A stretch of DNA of 42,147 bases, taken from NCBI GenBank assembly GCA_905235535.1, contig CAJOLS010000002.1, forward strand, positions 1 to 42,147. The letters run 5' to 3'. Source of the DNA: an uncultured Bacteroidales bacterium (GTDB lineage Bacteria; Bacteroidota; Bacteroidia; Bacteroidales; UBA932). This document shows positions 34,245 to 42,147 of this stretch, piece after piece (the first letter of the stretch is position 1; every line of letters begins with the position of its first letter). The position numbers and the translations under genes are program-made. The notes under the pieces are model-generated. The model was not told the DNA's origin, did not search any database, and saw only the letters and a list, made by a program, of their open reading frames with translations.

Positions 34245-36452
34245 ATGAACTGGCTTTTCTACTTGGTTCCGGCCGCCGCCGCGGCGGCCCTCCTGTTTGC
34301 CTGGATTTTCTTCCGCCAGATGTTCAAGGAGAGTGAAGGAACCCCTACCATGCAGGAAATCGCCCGGTACGTGCGCGAAGGGGCCATGGCATACCTTCGG
34401 CAGCAGTACAAAGTGGTTGTGATTGTCTTTATTGTGCTCGCGGTCTTTTTCGCCATCCTGGCCTATGGCTTCGGGGTGCAGAATCCCTGGGTGCCCTTTG
34501 CCTTCCTCACCGGCGGTTTCTTCTCCGGCCTGGCGGGTTTTGTGGGCATGAAAACGGCCACCTATGCCAGTGCACGCACCGCCAATGCCACCATGCACAG
34601 CCTCAATGCCGGCCTTAAGATAGCCTTCCGCAGCGGCGCCGTCATGGGCCTCACCGTAGTGGGCCTGGGCCTGCTGGACATCTCCATCTGGTGGATGGTC
34701 CTCAACGCTTTCGTAGAGGAGGCGACGCCCGCCCAAACCCTGGTGGTGATTACCACCACCATGCTCACCTTCGGAATGGGAGCCTCAACGCAGGCGCTCT
34801 TTGCCCGTGTGGGCGGCGGCATCTACACCAAGGCGGCCGATGTAGGGGCCGATATCGTAGGCAAAGTGGAACAGGACATCCCGGAGGACGACCCTCGCAA
34901 CCCCGCCACCATCGCCGACAACGTGGGCGACAACGTGGGTGACGTGGCCGGCATGGGGGCCGATTTGTACGAAAGCTATTGCGGCTCCATCCTGGCCACC
35001 ATGGCATTGGGCGCATCGGCCTTCTTTACCCAGGGAACGGACATCCAGATGAAAGCCATCCTGGCCCCTATGGTTATTGCGGCCATTGGTGTAGTTCTTT
35101 CTGTATTAGGTATTTATGCCGTACATACCAAGGAAGGCGCCACCCTCAAGGACCTGCTGGGTTCCCTAAGCGCGGGCACCAACCTCAGCGCGGTGCTCAT
35201 TGCCGTGGCGGCCTTCGGCGTGTTCTATCTGCTGGGCTTTGACGGGCAGAACGGCCTCCCGCAGTGGTGGCAGCTGTCCCTGAGTGTGCTCAGCGGCCTG
35301 GGCTCCGGCGTCATCGTGGGCAAAGTGACCGAATTCTATACGTCCCATTCCTATCGGCCCACCCGGAAACTGGCCTCCAGTGCGCAGACAGGGTCGGCCA
35401 CCGTGATCATCAACGGCGTGGGCCTGGGCATGCGTTCCACCGCCATTCCCGTGATTACCATTGCCGTCGCCATCCTGCTGGCCTATGGTTTTGCCACGGG
35501 ATTCGTGTTCTCCACGGCCACCCTAAGCCTGGGCCTGTACGGCATTTCCATCGCCGCCGTGGGGATGCTCTCCACCCTGGGCATCACCCTGGCCACAGAT
35601 GCCTACGGCCCCATTGCCGACAATGCCGGCGGCAACGCCCAGATGAGCGAACTGGATCCTTCCGTGCGCGAAAAGACGGACGTGCTGGATTCTCTGGGCA
35701 ACACCACCGCCGCTACCGGCAAGGGTTTTGCCATAGGTTCCGCCGCCCTCACCGCCCTGGCCCTTCTGGCTTCGTATATCGAGGAGCTCAAGATTGGCTT
35801 CAGCCACATTGGAAAAACCGTGCTGCAGGTGGGAGACCGCACCGTGGACACCCTTTCGGCTTCCATTACGGATATTGTTGAATATTACGATATTACCCTT
35901 ATGAATCCCATGGTGCTGGTGGGCGTTTTCGTGGGCTCCATGATGGCCTTCCTCTTCTGTGGCCTCACCATGAACGCCGTGGGCCGCGCCGCCTCCAAGA
36001 TGGTGGAGGAAGTGCGCCGCCAGTTCCGTGAAATGAAGGGAATCCTGGAAGGGAAACAGCGTCCGGACTATACCAGCTGCGTACGCATTTCCACCAGGGC
36101 CGCCCAGCAGGAGATGATTCTGCCTTCCGTGCTGGCCATTGTGGTGCCCATGCTGGTGGGCATCGTCCTGGGTCCTGCGGGTGTGATAGGTCTTCTGGCC
36201 GGCGGTCTGGGTGCCGGTTTTGTGCTGGCCATCTTCCTGGCCAACTCCGGCGGCGCCTGGGACAACGCCAAGAAATACGTGGAAGAAGGCAACTTCGGCG
36301 GCAAGAACTCCCCGGCCCACAAGGCCACCATCGTGGGAGACACCGTGGGAGACCCCTTCAAGGATACCTCCGGCCCGTCCCTGAACATCCTCATCAAACT
36401 CATGAGCATGGTTTCCATCGTCATGGCCGGCCTCACGGTAATGCTGCACTGA
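34245..36452 (+). CDS. hppA: membrane-bound ion-pumping pyrophosphatase
   Basis: A 735-residue protein of about 16 helices that splits pyrophosphate and pumps cations. The catalytic loops are intact: DVGADIVGKVEQDIPEDD with NPATIADNVGDNVGDVAGMG, and at the C-terminus DTVGDPFKDTSGPSLNIL. Ala489 and Gly492 in GNTTAATGKG are the residues typical of the potassium-dependent class (the independent class has Lys and Thr), so sodium or mixed sodium/proton pumping is likely. Its last residues are the end of the nine-gene plus-strand run that begins with DUF47. A role in recovering energy from pyrophosphate and supplying sodium for the DASS carrier is inference. Confidence 0.97.
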   Translation: MNWLFYLVPAAAAAALLFAWIFFRQMFKESEGTPTMQEIARYVREGAMAYLRQQYKVVVIVFIVLAVFFAILAYGFGVQNPWVPFAFLTGGFFSGLAGFVGMKTATYASARTANATMHSLNAGLKIAFRSGAVMGLTVVGLGLLDISIWWMVLNAFVEEATPAQTLVVITTTMLTFGMGASTQALFARVGGGIYTKAADVGADIVGKVEQDIPEDDPRNPATIADNVGDNVGDVAGMGADLYESYCGSILATMALGASAFFTQGTDIQMKAILAPMVIAAIGVVLSVLGIYAVHTKEGATLKDLLGSLSAGTNLSAVLIAVAAFGVFYLLGFDGQNGLPQWWQLSLSVLSGLGSGVIVGKVTEFYTSHSYRPTRKLASSAQTGSATVIINGVGLGMRSTAIPVITIAVAILLAYGFATGFVFSTATLSLGLYGISIAAVGMLSTLGITLATDAYGPIADNAGGNAQMSELDPSVREKTDVLDSLGNTTAATGKGFAIGSAALTALALLASYIEELKIGFSHIGKTVLQVGDRTVDTLSASITDIVEYYDITLMNPMVLVGVFVGSMMAFLFCGLTMNAVGRAASKMVEEVRRQFREMKGILEGKQRPDYTSCVRISTRAAQQEMILPSVLAIVVPMLVGIVLGPAGVIGLLAGGLGAGFVLAIFLANSGGAWDNAKKYVEEGNFGGKNSPAHKATIVGDTVGDPFKDTSGPSLNILIKLMSMVSIVMAGLTVMLH

Positions 36453-36486
36453 CCATCGGTATCCCCGGGGTTTTCAAAAAAAGCTG

Positions 36487-36494
36487 TATCTTTG
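36487..36494 (+). promoter_or_regulatory. -7 element of the suf operon
   Basis: TATCTTTG lies only 6 bases before the sufB ATG at 36501. With the usual 6-7 base distance to the transcription start, the message would have practically no leader. No TTTG is found at the standard upstream spacing. Confidence 0.5.
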
Positions 36495-36500
36495 CATGAT

Positions 36501-37943
36501 ATGTCTGAAGACAAGCAAATCATACAGCAGTTCACCTCCGGGGAGTACAAGGAAGGATTTGTAACGGACGTGGAGCAGGAGTTCATCCCGAAAGGGCTGA
36601 ACGAGGATATTGTGCGCATGATATCGGCCCGGAAGGAAGAGCCGCAGTGGCTGCTGGAATTCCGTTTGGACGCCCTTCGCAAGTGGCAGGCCATGCCTCA
36701 GCCGGAATGGGCGCATTTAGATATGCCGGAGATTGATTATCAGGACATTATCTACTTTGCCGCCCCCAAGAAAGACAAGGACCGCCCCAAAGAGATAGAC
36801 CCCAAGCTGGCCGAAACCTTTGACAAGCTGGGCATTCCCCTCAAGGAGAGGGACGTGCTGGCGGGCGTGGTGGCCGTGGACGCCGTCTTCGATTCCGTGT
36901 CCGTCACCACCACCTTCCGCAAAACCCTGGCGGAAAAAGGCATCATCTTCTGCAGTTTCTCCGAGGCTGTGAAGGAACATCCGGACCTGGTGAGAAAGTA
37001 CCTCGCCACTGTAGTGCCGTCCGGCGACAATTACTTCGCCGCCCTCAATTCGGCCGTTTTCTCCGACGGCTCCTTCTGCTACATCCCCAAGGGCGTCCGC
37101 TGCCCCATGGAGCTTTCCAGCTACTTCCGCATCAATGCCAAGGGCACGGGCCAGTTCGAGCGCACGCTCATCGTGGCCGATGAAGACTCGTACGTAAGCT
37201 ACATGGAAGGCTGCACCGCCCCCATGAGGGACGAGCGGCAGCTGCACGCCGCCGTTGTGGAAATTGTAGTGGAAAAAGGGGCCGATGTCAAATATTCCAC
37301 CGTGCAGAACTGGTATCCCGGGGATGCCGATGGAAAAGGCGGAATCCTGAATCTCGTAACCAAGCGCGGCATCTGCAAGGGAGACGGCAGCCACCTTTCC
37401 TGGACGCAGGTGGAAACCGGATCGGCCATTACATGGAAATATCCTTCTACTATATTGAAAGGGGATTACAGCAGTTCGGAGTTCTACTCGGTGGCCGTTA
37501 CCAACAACCACCAGCAGGCCGATACCGGCACCAAGATGATCCATCTGGGCCGGGGCACCAAGAGCCGTATCGTGTCAAAGGGCATATCGGCCGGCGTTAG
37601 CCAGAACAGCTACCGCGGCCTGGTGAGAATGGCCAAAGGGGCGCAGAATGCCCGCAACTATTCGCAGTGCGACAGCCTCCTCATTGGCTCCCGCTGCGGT
37701 GCCCATACCTTCCCGGACATCCAGTCCCGGAATCCTACCGCCACGGTGGAGCACGAAGCCACCACCTCCAAGATTTCGGAGGACCAGCTCTTCTACTGCA
37801 ACCAGCGGGGAATGGGCCCGGAAGAGGCGGTGGGCCTTATTGTTAACGGATATGCGCGGGAAGTCCTTTCCCGTCTCCCTATGGAATTTGCCGTTGAGGC
37901 GCAAAAACTGTTGCAGGTGTCCCTGGAGGGCTCCGTGGGTTAA
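36501..37943 (+). CDS. sufB: SufB, Fe-S cluster scaffold subunit
   Basis: A 480-residue scaffold of the SufBC2D complex on which iron-sulfur clusters are assembled. The C-terminal half is well conserved: [43 protein letters not shown] and [10 protein letters not shown]. Cys390 in SQCDSLLIG lines up, by counting from the C-terminus, with Cys405 of E. coli SufB, the cluster-assembly cysteine that faces SufD. The TTG at 36492 is in frame but the ATG at 36501 fits family members beginning MSE. It is the first suf gene; repeats and a pnuC-like gene separate it from sufC. Confidence 0.97.
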   Translation: MSEDKQIIQQFTSGEYKEGFVTDVEQEFIPKGLNEDIVRMISARKEEPQWLLEFRLDALRKWQAMPQPEWAHLDMPEIDYQDIIYFAAPKKDKDRPKEIDPKLAETFDKLGIPLKERDVLAGVVAVDAVFDSVSVTTTFRKTLAEKGIIFCSFSEAVKEHPDLVRKYLATVVPSGDNYFAALNSAVFSDGSFCYIPKGVRCPMELSSYFRINAKGTGQFERTLIVADEDSYVSYMEGCTAPMRDERQLHAAVVEIVVEKGADVKYSTVQNWYPGDADGKGGILNLVTKRGICKGDGSHLSWTQVETGSAITWKYPSTILKGDYSSSEFYSVAVTNNHQQADTGTKMIHLGRGTKSRIVSKGISAGVSQNSYRGLVRMAKGAQNARNYSQCDSLLIGSRCGAHTFPDIQSRNPTATVEHEATTSKISEDQLFYCNQRGMGPEEAVGLIVNGYAREVLSRLPMEFAVEAQKLLQVSLEGSVG

Positions 37944-37952
37944 CCCTGTTTG

Positions 37953-37980
37953 TTATTCTGAACGAAGTGAAGAATCTCAA
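37953..37980. repeat. intergenic repeat (TTCTGAACGAAGTGAAGAATC type)
   Basis: The sequence around TTCTGAACGAAGTGAAGAAT has an ATTCT/AGAAT foldback and resembles a widespread intergenic repeat whose translation is the familiar CYSERSEES. It sits just after the sufB stop and directly before the MITE fragment. Confidence 0.6.
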
Positions 37981-37992
37981 GCCTATGGGTGA

Positions 37993-38059
37993 AAATTTTT
38001 GAGGAAAATTTACCAAAAAGAAACATAAAGAATTTATTGAATCATTTCAAAACAGACTC
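37993..38059. mobile_element. truncated MITE copy (right half)
   Basis: These 67 bases are identical to 6329-6395 of the element upstream of aqpZ, ending in the same 20-base terminal repeat. The left half and its terminal repeat are missing. It lies in the 134-base gap between sufB and the pnuC-like gene. Confidence 0.85.
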
Positions 38060-38077
38060 TCAATATAATGATACGAT

Positions 38078-38710
38078 ATGTTGGATTGGATGGACATCAT
38101 ACTCTTTGACCTGGCAGGACGCCCGGTGCTGCTCATCGATTTGGTGAGCTCGGTGCTGGGACTTTTCTGCGTGTTCCTGGCCGGGCGCAATTCCAAATAC
38201 AATTTCTGGGTGGGCTACCTGTACACGGCGGCCCTGTTCCTGCTTTTCTGGAACAAGAACCTGTATGCCAACCTGCTGCTGCAGCCGGTGTCCCTGGCCA
38301 TCAATATCCTGGGCCATTACCGCTGGACGCATCCTGGAAGCTCCGAGCGAAGTTCGGTAGACCGCCGTTCCCTTCGCGTGAGCATGCTCTCCGGCCAGGA
38401 ACGCTTGATTTGCCTGTTCGGGGTGCTGCTGGTGGCCTTTGCCTGGGGCTGGCTGCTGGACCGCCTGTTCCCGGCCGACCCTCACCCTTACCTGGATTCC
38501 GTGGTCACCGCCCTCATCCTGCTGGCCCAGCTGCTCTCCTCCCTCAAGAAGTGGGATTGCTGGTTGGTGTGGCTGGCCGTGAACGTAACCCAGATTATGC
38601 TGCACCTGAGCGTGGGCAACGTCTTTATGCCCATTGTTTGCGCACTGTACCTGATCAATGGCCTGTGGTCCCTGGCCACCTGGATGAAACTTTACAGAAA
38701 AAATGGATAA
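38078..38710 (+). CDS. pnuC: PnuC-family vitamin-precursor transporter
   Basis: A 210-residue inner-membrane protein with about seven helices. Typical PnuC segments are YNFWVGYLYTAALFLLFW, QPVSLAINILGHYRW and SVVTALILLAQLLSSLKKWD. PnuC carriers bring in nicotinamide riboside; close relatives take thiamine or riboflavin, and no riboswitch is visible upstream to settle which. It is unusual in lying between sufB and sufC; its stop overlaps the sufC start by 8 bases, so translation is coupled. The 5' side carries a MITE fragment and another repeat, hinting at insertion or rearrangement. Confidence 0.85.
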   Translation: MLDWMDIILFDLAGRPVLLIDLVSSVLGLFCVFLAGRNSKYNFWVGYLYTAALFLLFWNKNLYANLLLQPVSLAINILGHYRWTHPGSSERSSVDRRSLRVSMLSGQERLICLFGVLLVAFAWGWLLDRLFPADPHPYLDSVVTALILLAQLLSSLKKWDCWLVWLAVNVTQIMLHLSVGNVFMPIVCALYLINGLWSLATWMKLYRKNG

Positions 38711-39446
38711 ACTGCTGGAAATACATAATTTACACGCCCGTATAAGCGACAAGGAAATCCTCAGGGGGATAGACCTGGAAATCAGGCCCGGGGAAGTGCA
38801 TGCCGTCATGGGCCCCAACGGGGCGGGCAAAAGCACCCTCAGTGCCGTCCTCACGGGCCGTCCGGACTACGAAGTCACGGAGGGCAGCATTCTCTACAAA
38901 GGGCAGGACCTTCTGGCCATGAGCCCCGAGGAGCGTGCCTGGGCCGGTCTTTTCCTCAGTTTCCAGTATCCCATAGAGATTCCCGGCGTCACCATCACGG
39001 CTTTCATGAAGGCGGCGGTGAACGCCAAACGGAAGGCGCAGGGGCAGCCGGAAATGAAGGCCGGAGATTTTCTCAAACTGATGAAGGAGAAGATGGCCCT
39101 GGTGCAGATGAAGCCGGAATTTGCCAAGCGTGAGGTGAACGTGGGCTTCTCCGGAGGAGAAAAAAAGCGCAACGAGATATTCCAGATGGCCCTTATGGAC
39201 CCCGTGCTCTCCATCCTGGACGAGACGGACAGCGGCCTGGACGTGGATGCCCTCAAGATTGTGGCCGATGGCGTGAACACCCTCCGCAGCCCGGAGAAAT
39301 CGGCCATCATCATTACCCACTACCACAAGCTTCTGGAGTATGTGCAGCCGGACGTGGTGCACGTGCTCAAGGCCGGCCGCATAGTGAAAACCGGGGGCCG
39401 GGAGCTCATAGACGCCATCGAATCCAAGGGCTTTGACCAGTTCTGA
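38703..39446 (+). CDS. sufC: SufC, Fe-S assembly ATPase
   Basis: A 247-residue ABC-type ATPase of the SufBC2D complex. Walker A GPNGAGKST (residues ~37-45), ABC signature FSGGEKKRNE and Walker B SILDETDSGLDVDAL are all present, including the Suf-specific variation of the D-loop region. ATP hydrolysis moves SufB and SufD to open the assembly site. Normal length. The start overlaps pnuC by 8 bases and sufD begins 1 base after its stop. Confidence 0.97.
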   Translation: MDKLLEIHNLHARISDKEILRGIDLEIRPGEVHAVMGPNGAGKSTLSAVLTGRPDYEVTEGSILYKGQDLLAMSPEERAWAGLFLSFQYPIEIPGVTITAFMKAAVNAKRKAQGQPEMKAGDFLKLMKEKMALVQMKPEFAKREVNVGFSGGEKKRNEIFQMALMDPVLSILDETDSGLDVDALKIVADGVNTLRSPEKSAIIITHYHKLLEYVQPDVVHVLKAGRIVKTGGRELIDAIESKGFDQF

Positions 39447-39447
39447 T

Positions 39448-40032
39448 ATGGGCCACGGAAGATATATCGAACCCCCGAAAGGGCAGTATCAGGTACAATC
39501 CGGCGAAAAGCTGGAGCTGCAGTACGTGATTCTGCCGGGGGAAAGCCGGGACTTGGAGATAAGCATAGACCTGGCGGGCCCCGGGGCGGAAGCCCATATC
39601 AAGGTTTTGTACCTTTGCAAGGCCGATGAGAAGGTGCGCATCCGTGTGCTGATGCACCACCGCGCCCCGGGTTGCCACAGTACCCAGCTCATCAACGGAA
39701 TAGCCGGTGGCCGGGCCGACGTGCGTTTTGACGGAACAATCGTGGTGGCCCCGGACGCCCAGCAGACGGAGGCCTTCCAGGAAAACCACAACATAGTGCT
39801 CACAGAGGAGGCCAAGGTGGTCACCAAGCCCCAGCTGGAGATTTATGCCGACGACGTCAAGTGCTCGCACGGGGCCACGGTGGGCCGGCTCAACGCCGAT
39901 GAGCTTTTCTACATGCGCTCCCGCGGCATCCCCGAGGCCGAGGCCCGCACCCTCCAGATGCTCTCATTTCTCTCTCCCGTCATCCCGGAAGGCCGCGAGG
40001 AAGAGATTGAATCGGCCCTGCGAGGCCTGTAG
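39448..40032 (+). CDS. sufD: half-size SufD, Fe-S scaffold partner
   Basis: A 194-residue protein matching only the C-terminal part of SufD (usually about 420-450 residues). The beta-helix core region and C-terminal helices are present: NKPQLEI-like VVTKPQLEIYADDVKCSHG, ELFYMRSRGIPEAEA and a final helix. His141 in KCSHGATVG lines up, counting from the C-terminus, with His360 of E. coli SufD, which works with SufB at the assembly site. The N-terminal helical domain and early beta-helix are absent, and sufC is directly upstream, so the missing part is not simply in another frame. The SufB partner is full length. It may be a genuine short SufD. No sufS follows. Confidence 0.85.
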   Translation: MGHGRYIEPPKGQYQVQSGEKLELQYVILPGESRDLEISIDLAGPGAEAHIKVLYLCKADEKVRIRVLMHHRAPGCHSTQLINGIAGGRADVRFDGTIVVAPDAQQTEAFQENHNIVLTEEAKVVTKPQLEIYADDVKCSHGATVGRLNADELFYMRSRGIPEAEARTLQMLSFLSPVIPEGREEEIESALRGL

Positions 40033-40034
40033 AG

Positions 40035-41654
40035 CTATTTTCCCAGGTTTTTCACCGTCTGTTCAAAGGCGTCACGTTCGCCGAGGGCGTGGTTCTTGAC
40101 TTCTACCTTATAATTGTAGATGGTGCTCACGGAGTAGTCCAGCATGGAGGCAATCTGCTTGCTGTCATCCACACCCAGGCAGATGAGGGCGAAGATGCGG
40201 AGTTCGGTGCTGAGGCGGCCTTTGGGCGGGGAGAGCCGGGCGTCTTCCTGCAAAAGGGCGTTGAAGTCCTCGATGAAATGCGGGTACATACCCAGGAAGG
40301 TGCGGTCGAAGGTCTCGTAAAATTTTTCCCGCGCCTGCTCGCTGTGGCTGTTGATGGACAGTTCTTTCAACAGCTCATTGGCCTTGCCCTGCTTGAGCAG
40401 GTTGCGGGAGTGGTTGTCCTCCGAACGCAAAAAGGCAATTTGTTCCGAGAGGTCCCGCAGGAATTCCAGGATATAGTCCCGTTTCACCTGGTCTGCGCGG
40501 GTAATCTGACGGTTGAGGTCGTTGAGGGTGATGTTGGCGGTTTCCAGCCGGGAGTTCAAGTTCTCCAGTTCGTGCCGCATGCGCGTGAGTTTGCGGGAAC
40601 GGGTGACGAGGAAGTGGGCGAGGAAAAGAAGGATGACGGTTAATACGCCCAAAAGGATAAGTAAGACTTGGGCCGTCTGTTGTTTCTTTGCCTGAAGTTC
40701 TATATAGGCGTCCTGGGCTTCCTGCAAATAACGGGAAATTTGCCAGGGACGCAGTTTGGCATTATAGAAGAGGGCGTCCTGCTGGGCAATCTGCAGGTAT
40801 CGGAAAGCGTGCTCCACATCTGTCGGAAGGACATCGGTGGCCACCAGCGTCAGGGAGGCGTAGTCCTTCACGGCATTCATGATGTCACATTCCGCCGATT
40901 TCACCAGCCAGTGCAAGCGCTCTGCGTAGCGACCGTCCATGCCGGCAATCTCCGAACGGTAGAAAGCGTGGATGGCGTATCGGCGGTCTTCCGGGCGGCA
41001 GTTATTCATGAGTACGCGGCTCACGCTGTCGGCGGCGGACAGGTTCCCCTGCGCCATGAAGCGGTCCCGCAGCAGCTCCCGCCAGGTTTCGGAGTTTTCC
41101 GGCAGGCATTGCAGCAGGCGGTCTCGGTAGGGGGCCTCCGGCGGGATGGACAGGCGTTCCACCATGCCGGAGTTGCCGCTGAGGTCGTGGCTGAAGTTAT
41201 ACAGGGCCAGCATATAGGCGTTTTTGCCCGCTTCATCCAGAATCGTGGTGTCTGTCTGGGCGTACAGGATTTCGTTGGCTTCCATGTAGTTGCCGGCTTT
41301 GCTGTAGAGTTCTGCCAGACGGATGGAAGCGAGGGCGGCCCTTTCAAGGTTTGTCCCGGCCAGGTCTATGCAGCGCTTGAGGTATGTCTGGGTGGAGTCG
41401 AAGCTGAAGGAGAAATATTCATCGGCGGTTTTCATCTCCAGTTCGTAGCGGCGGCCCGGGTCGGCCTGTTCGCGGGAAATGTTGGACAGGGCGTCTATCC
41501 GGTTCCGCTTCTGCACCACATACATGTCCCGGGCCTGGATGTAACCGTCCAGTTCCTTCAGCAGACGGGCGGTTTCCCTGTCCGGGTGCGGTACAGAAAA
41601 CTGACAGGCACTCAGCATCAGGACAGCAGGCACAAGGGTTTGTATCCTTTTCAT
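40035..41654 (-). CDS. DUF6377-type membrane-anchored TPR-HTH regulator
   Basis: A 539-residue protein with a lipobox-like leader (LMLSAC, Cys17), helical tetratricopeptide-like repeats on the outside (residues ~20-320), one membrane helix (VLLILLGVLTVILLFLAHFL, about 330-352), and a cytoplasmic coiled coil. It ends in a DNA-binding-like region (RLSTELRIFALICLGVDDSK followed by MLDYSVSTIYNYK). This is the arrangement of Bacteroidetes DUF6377 proteins, likely one-component regulators that respond to an envelope signal. Whether Cys17 is lipidated is uncertain, because the protein also has a membrane helix. It is convergent with sufD, 2 bases apart. Confidence 0.8.
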   Translation of the reverse strand: MKRIQTLVPAVLMLSACQFSVPHPDRETARLLKELDGYIQARDMYVVQKRNRIDALSNISREQADPGRRYELEMKTADEYFSFSFDSTQTYLKRCIDLAGTNLERAALASIRLAELYSKAGNYMEANEILYAQTDTTILDEAGKNAYMLALYNFSHDLSGNSGMVERLSIPPEAPYRDRLLQCLPENSETWRELLRDRFMAQGNLSAADSVSRVLMNNCRPEDRRYAIHAFYRSEIAGMDGRYAERLHWLVKSAECDIMNAVKDYASLTLVATDVLPTDVEHAFRYLQIAQQDALFYNAKLRPWQISRYLQEAQDAYIELQAKKQQTAQVLLILLGVLTVILLFLAHFLVTRSRKLTRMRHELENLNSRLETANITLNDLNRQITRADQVKRDYILEFLRDLSEQIAFLRSEDNHSRNLLKQGKANELLKELSINSHSEQAREKFYETFDRTFLGMYPHFIEDFNALLQEDARLSPPKGRLSTELRIFALICLGVDDSKQIASMLDYSVSTIYNYKVEVKNHALGERDAFEQTVKNLGK

Positions 41655-41663
41655 GTCTGCAAA

Positions 41664-41703
41664 TTTATATAAAATCTGGCGATTATAGGCCAGTTTATAT
41701 AAA
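41664..41703. promoter_or_regulatory. imperfect inverted repeat upstream of the DUF6377 gene
   Basis: TTTATATAAAATCTGGC (41664-41680) faces GCCAGTTTATATAAA (41689-41703), nearly complementary around an 8-base loop. A minus-strand TAAATTTG (41667-41660), matching TAnnTTTG, overlaps its left arm just ahead of the ATG at 41654. Further right come a 7-base stem (41710-41716 with 41735-41741) and a plus-strand TATCTTTG (41721-41728). It may be an operator of the regulator, or the structured left end of the IS110 element. Confidence 0.45.
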
Positions 41704-41782
41704 AATCAAGACCGCTGTCTTATCTTTGTTGGCGAGCGGTCATCGCCTTCCGGCGCCGCAATAGTTATATTTAACGGGCTTG

Positions 41783-42147
41783 ATGTCCCAAATTTATTAT
41801 GCCTATGCGACGGAACTCGAACAGATGCTCGGAAGAATGCGCGAGTATGATGTGTCGGAAGTCTGTATGGAGCGCACCAGCATCTACTGGATGCCCATAT
41901 GGCGTGTATTGGAGCCTTATTTCGATTTGAAGCTGGTTAATCCATTCTTCATTAAACAACTTCCCGGCAAAAAGAGCGATGTGAAGGAGGCGGAATGGAT
42001 AGCGACCTGCCTTCACAAGGATCTGATCAAGGGTAGTTACGTGCCGGAGGACCGTATCCAGCAACTCCGTCAGTATGACAGGCGCATATTCGATTTGGAT
42101 AAGGATATCGTCTATAAACTGACCAAGTTGGATGCGGCTCTCCAGCG
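41783..42147 (+). pseudogene. IS110-family transposase, damaged N-terminus, cut by window edge
   Basis: The frame from the ATG at 41783 reads without a stop to the window end and gives clear IS110-type sequence: EVCMERTSIYWMPIWRVLEP, NPFFIKQLPGKKSDVKEAEW, then IATCLHKDLIKGSYVP and LRQYDRRIFDLDKD. These are the DEDD-nuclease region of IS110 transposases. The expected N-terminal segment with the first catalytic aspartate (GLDV in relatives) appears in another frame just upstream (FNGLDV, 41768-41785), followed at once by the later part of the protein. About 15-20 codons thus seem deleted with a frame change. If so, the gene is inactive. The rest lies beyond the window. Confidence 0.8.

Noticed and set aside
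36453-36486. CCCCGGGG plus TTTT after hppA as a terminator
   Set aside because: The palindrome has no loop and only four T residues; too weak to call.

Overview
The window looks like a chromosomal piece of a fairly GC-rich member of the Bacteroidales (Bacteroidetes). Supporting signs are several promoters of the Bacteroidetes type (TTTG, 19-20 bases, TAnnTTTG), Bacteroidetes-only families (DUF5723 and DUF6377 proteins, Bacteroidetes LptE, C69 dipeptidase, OprO/P-like porin), many exported lipoproteins and beta-barrels, and AT-rich ribosome-binding regions. No rRNA, tRNA or CRISPR array is visible. Species or family cannot be named from this sequence alone.

Layout. 1-5590: a visibly AT-richer island (about 40-47 % GC by eye, against about 60 % elsewhere). 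It carries an exported CHAT (caspase-like) protease with a large helical-repeat region and a small exported PPC-like partner, and is bracketed by two direct copies of a ~137-bp hairpin-rich repeat. 5591-12721: aquaporin with a 117-bp MITE just upstream, outer-membrane beta-barrels, a lipoprotein/DUF5723 pair and a VanX-type D-Ala-D-Ala dipeptidase. 12729-16484 (minus): TPR lipoprotein, membrane-bound LytTR regulator and a sodium:solute symporter lacking its first membrane helix. 16627-19318 (minus): sigma-54-type activator, LptE, TPR-like protein and SecG. 19422-26168: N-domain-less ClpB, histidine acid phosphatase, PheS with a small exported protein, and a C69 dipeptidase.

26207-36452 (plus) is a nine-gene run with gaps of 1-27 bases behind a strong promoter: DUF47/PhoU-like protein, a PiT-like membrane domain fused to a coiled coil and LuxR-type DNA-binding domain, an OprO/P-like porin, a lamin-tail lipoprotein, two consecutive CYTH-type proteins, a DASS anion transporter, MgtC and a membrane pyrophosphatase. 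Read together this is a candidate phosphate / polyphosphate / pyrophosphate module, with the PiT-HTH fusion as a possible membrane-bound phosphate-responsive transcription factor. It is the most interesting candidate system here along with the CHAT/PPC pair.

36501-40032 is a suf operon for Fe-S assembly in which repeats and a pnuC-like transporter gene lie between sufB and sufC, and sufD is half-size but keeps its key histidine. The window ends with a DUF6377 regulator (minus) and the 5' part of a damaged IS110-family transposase running off the edge.
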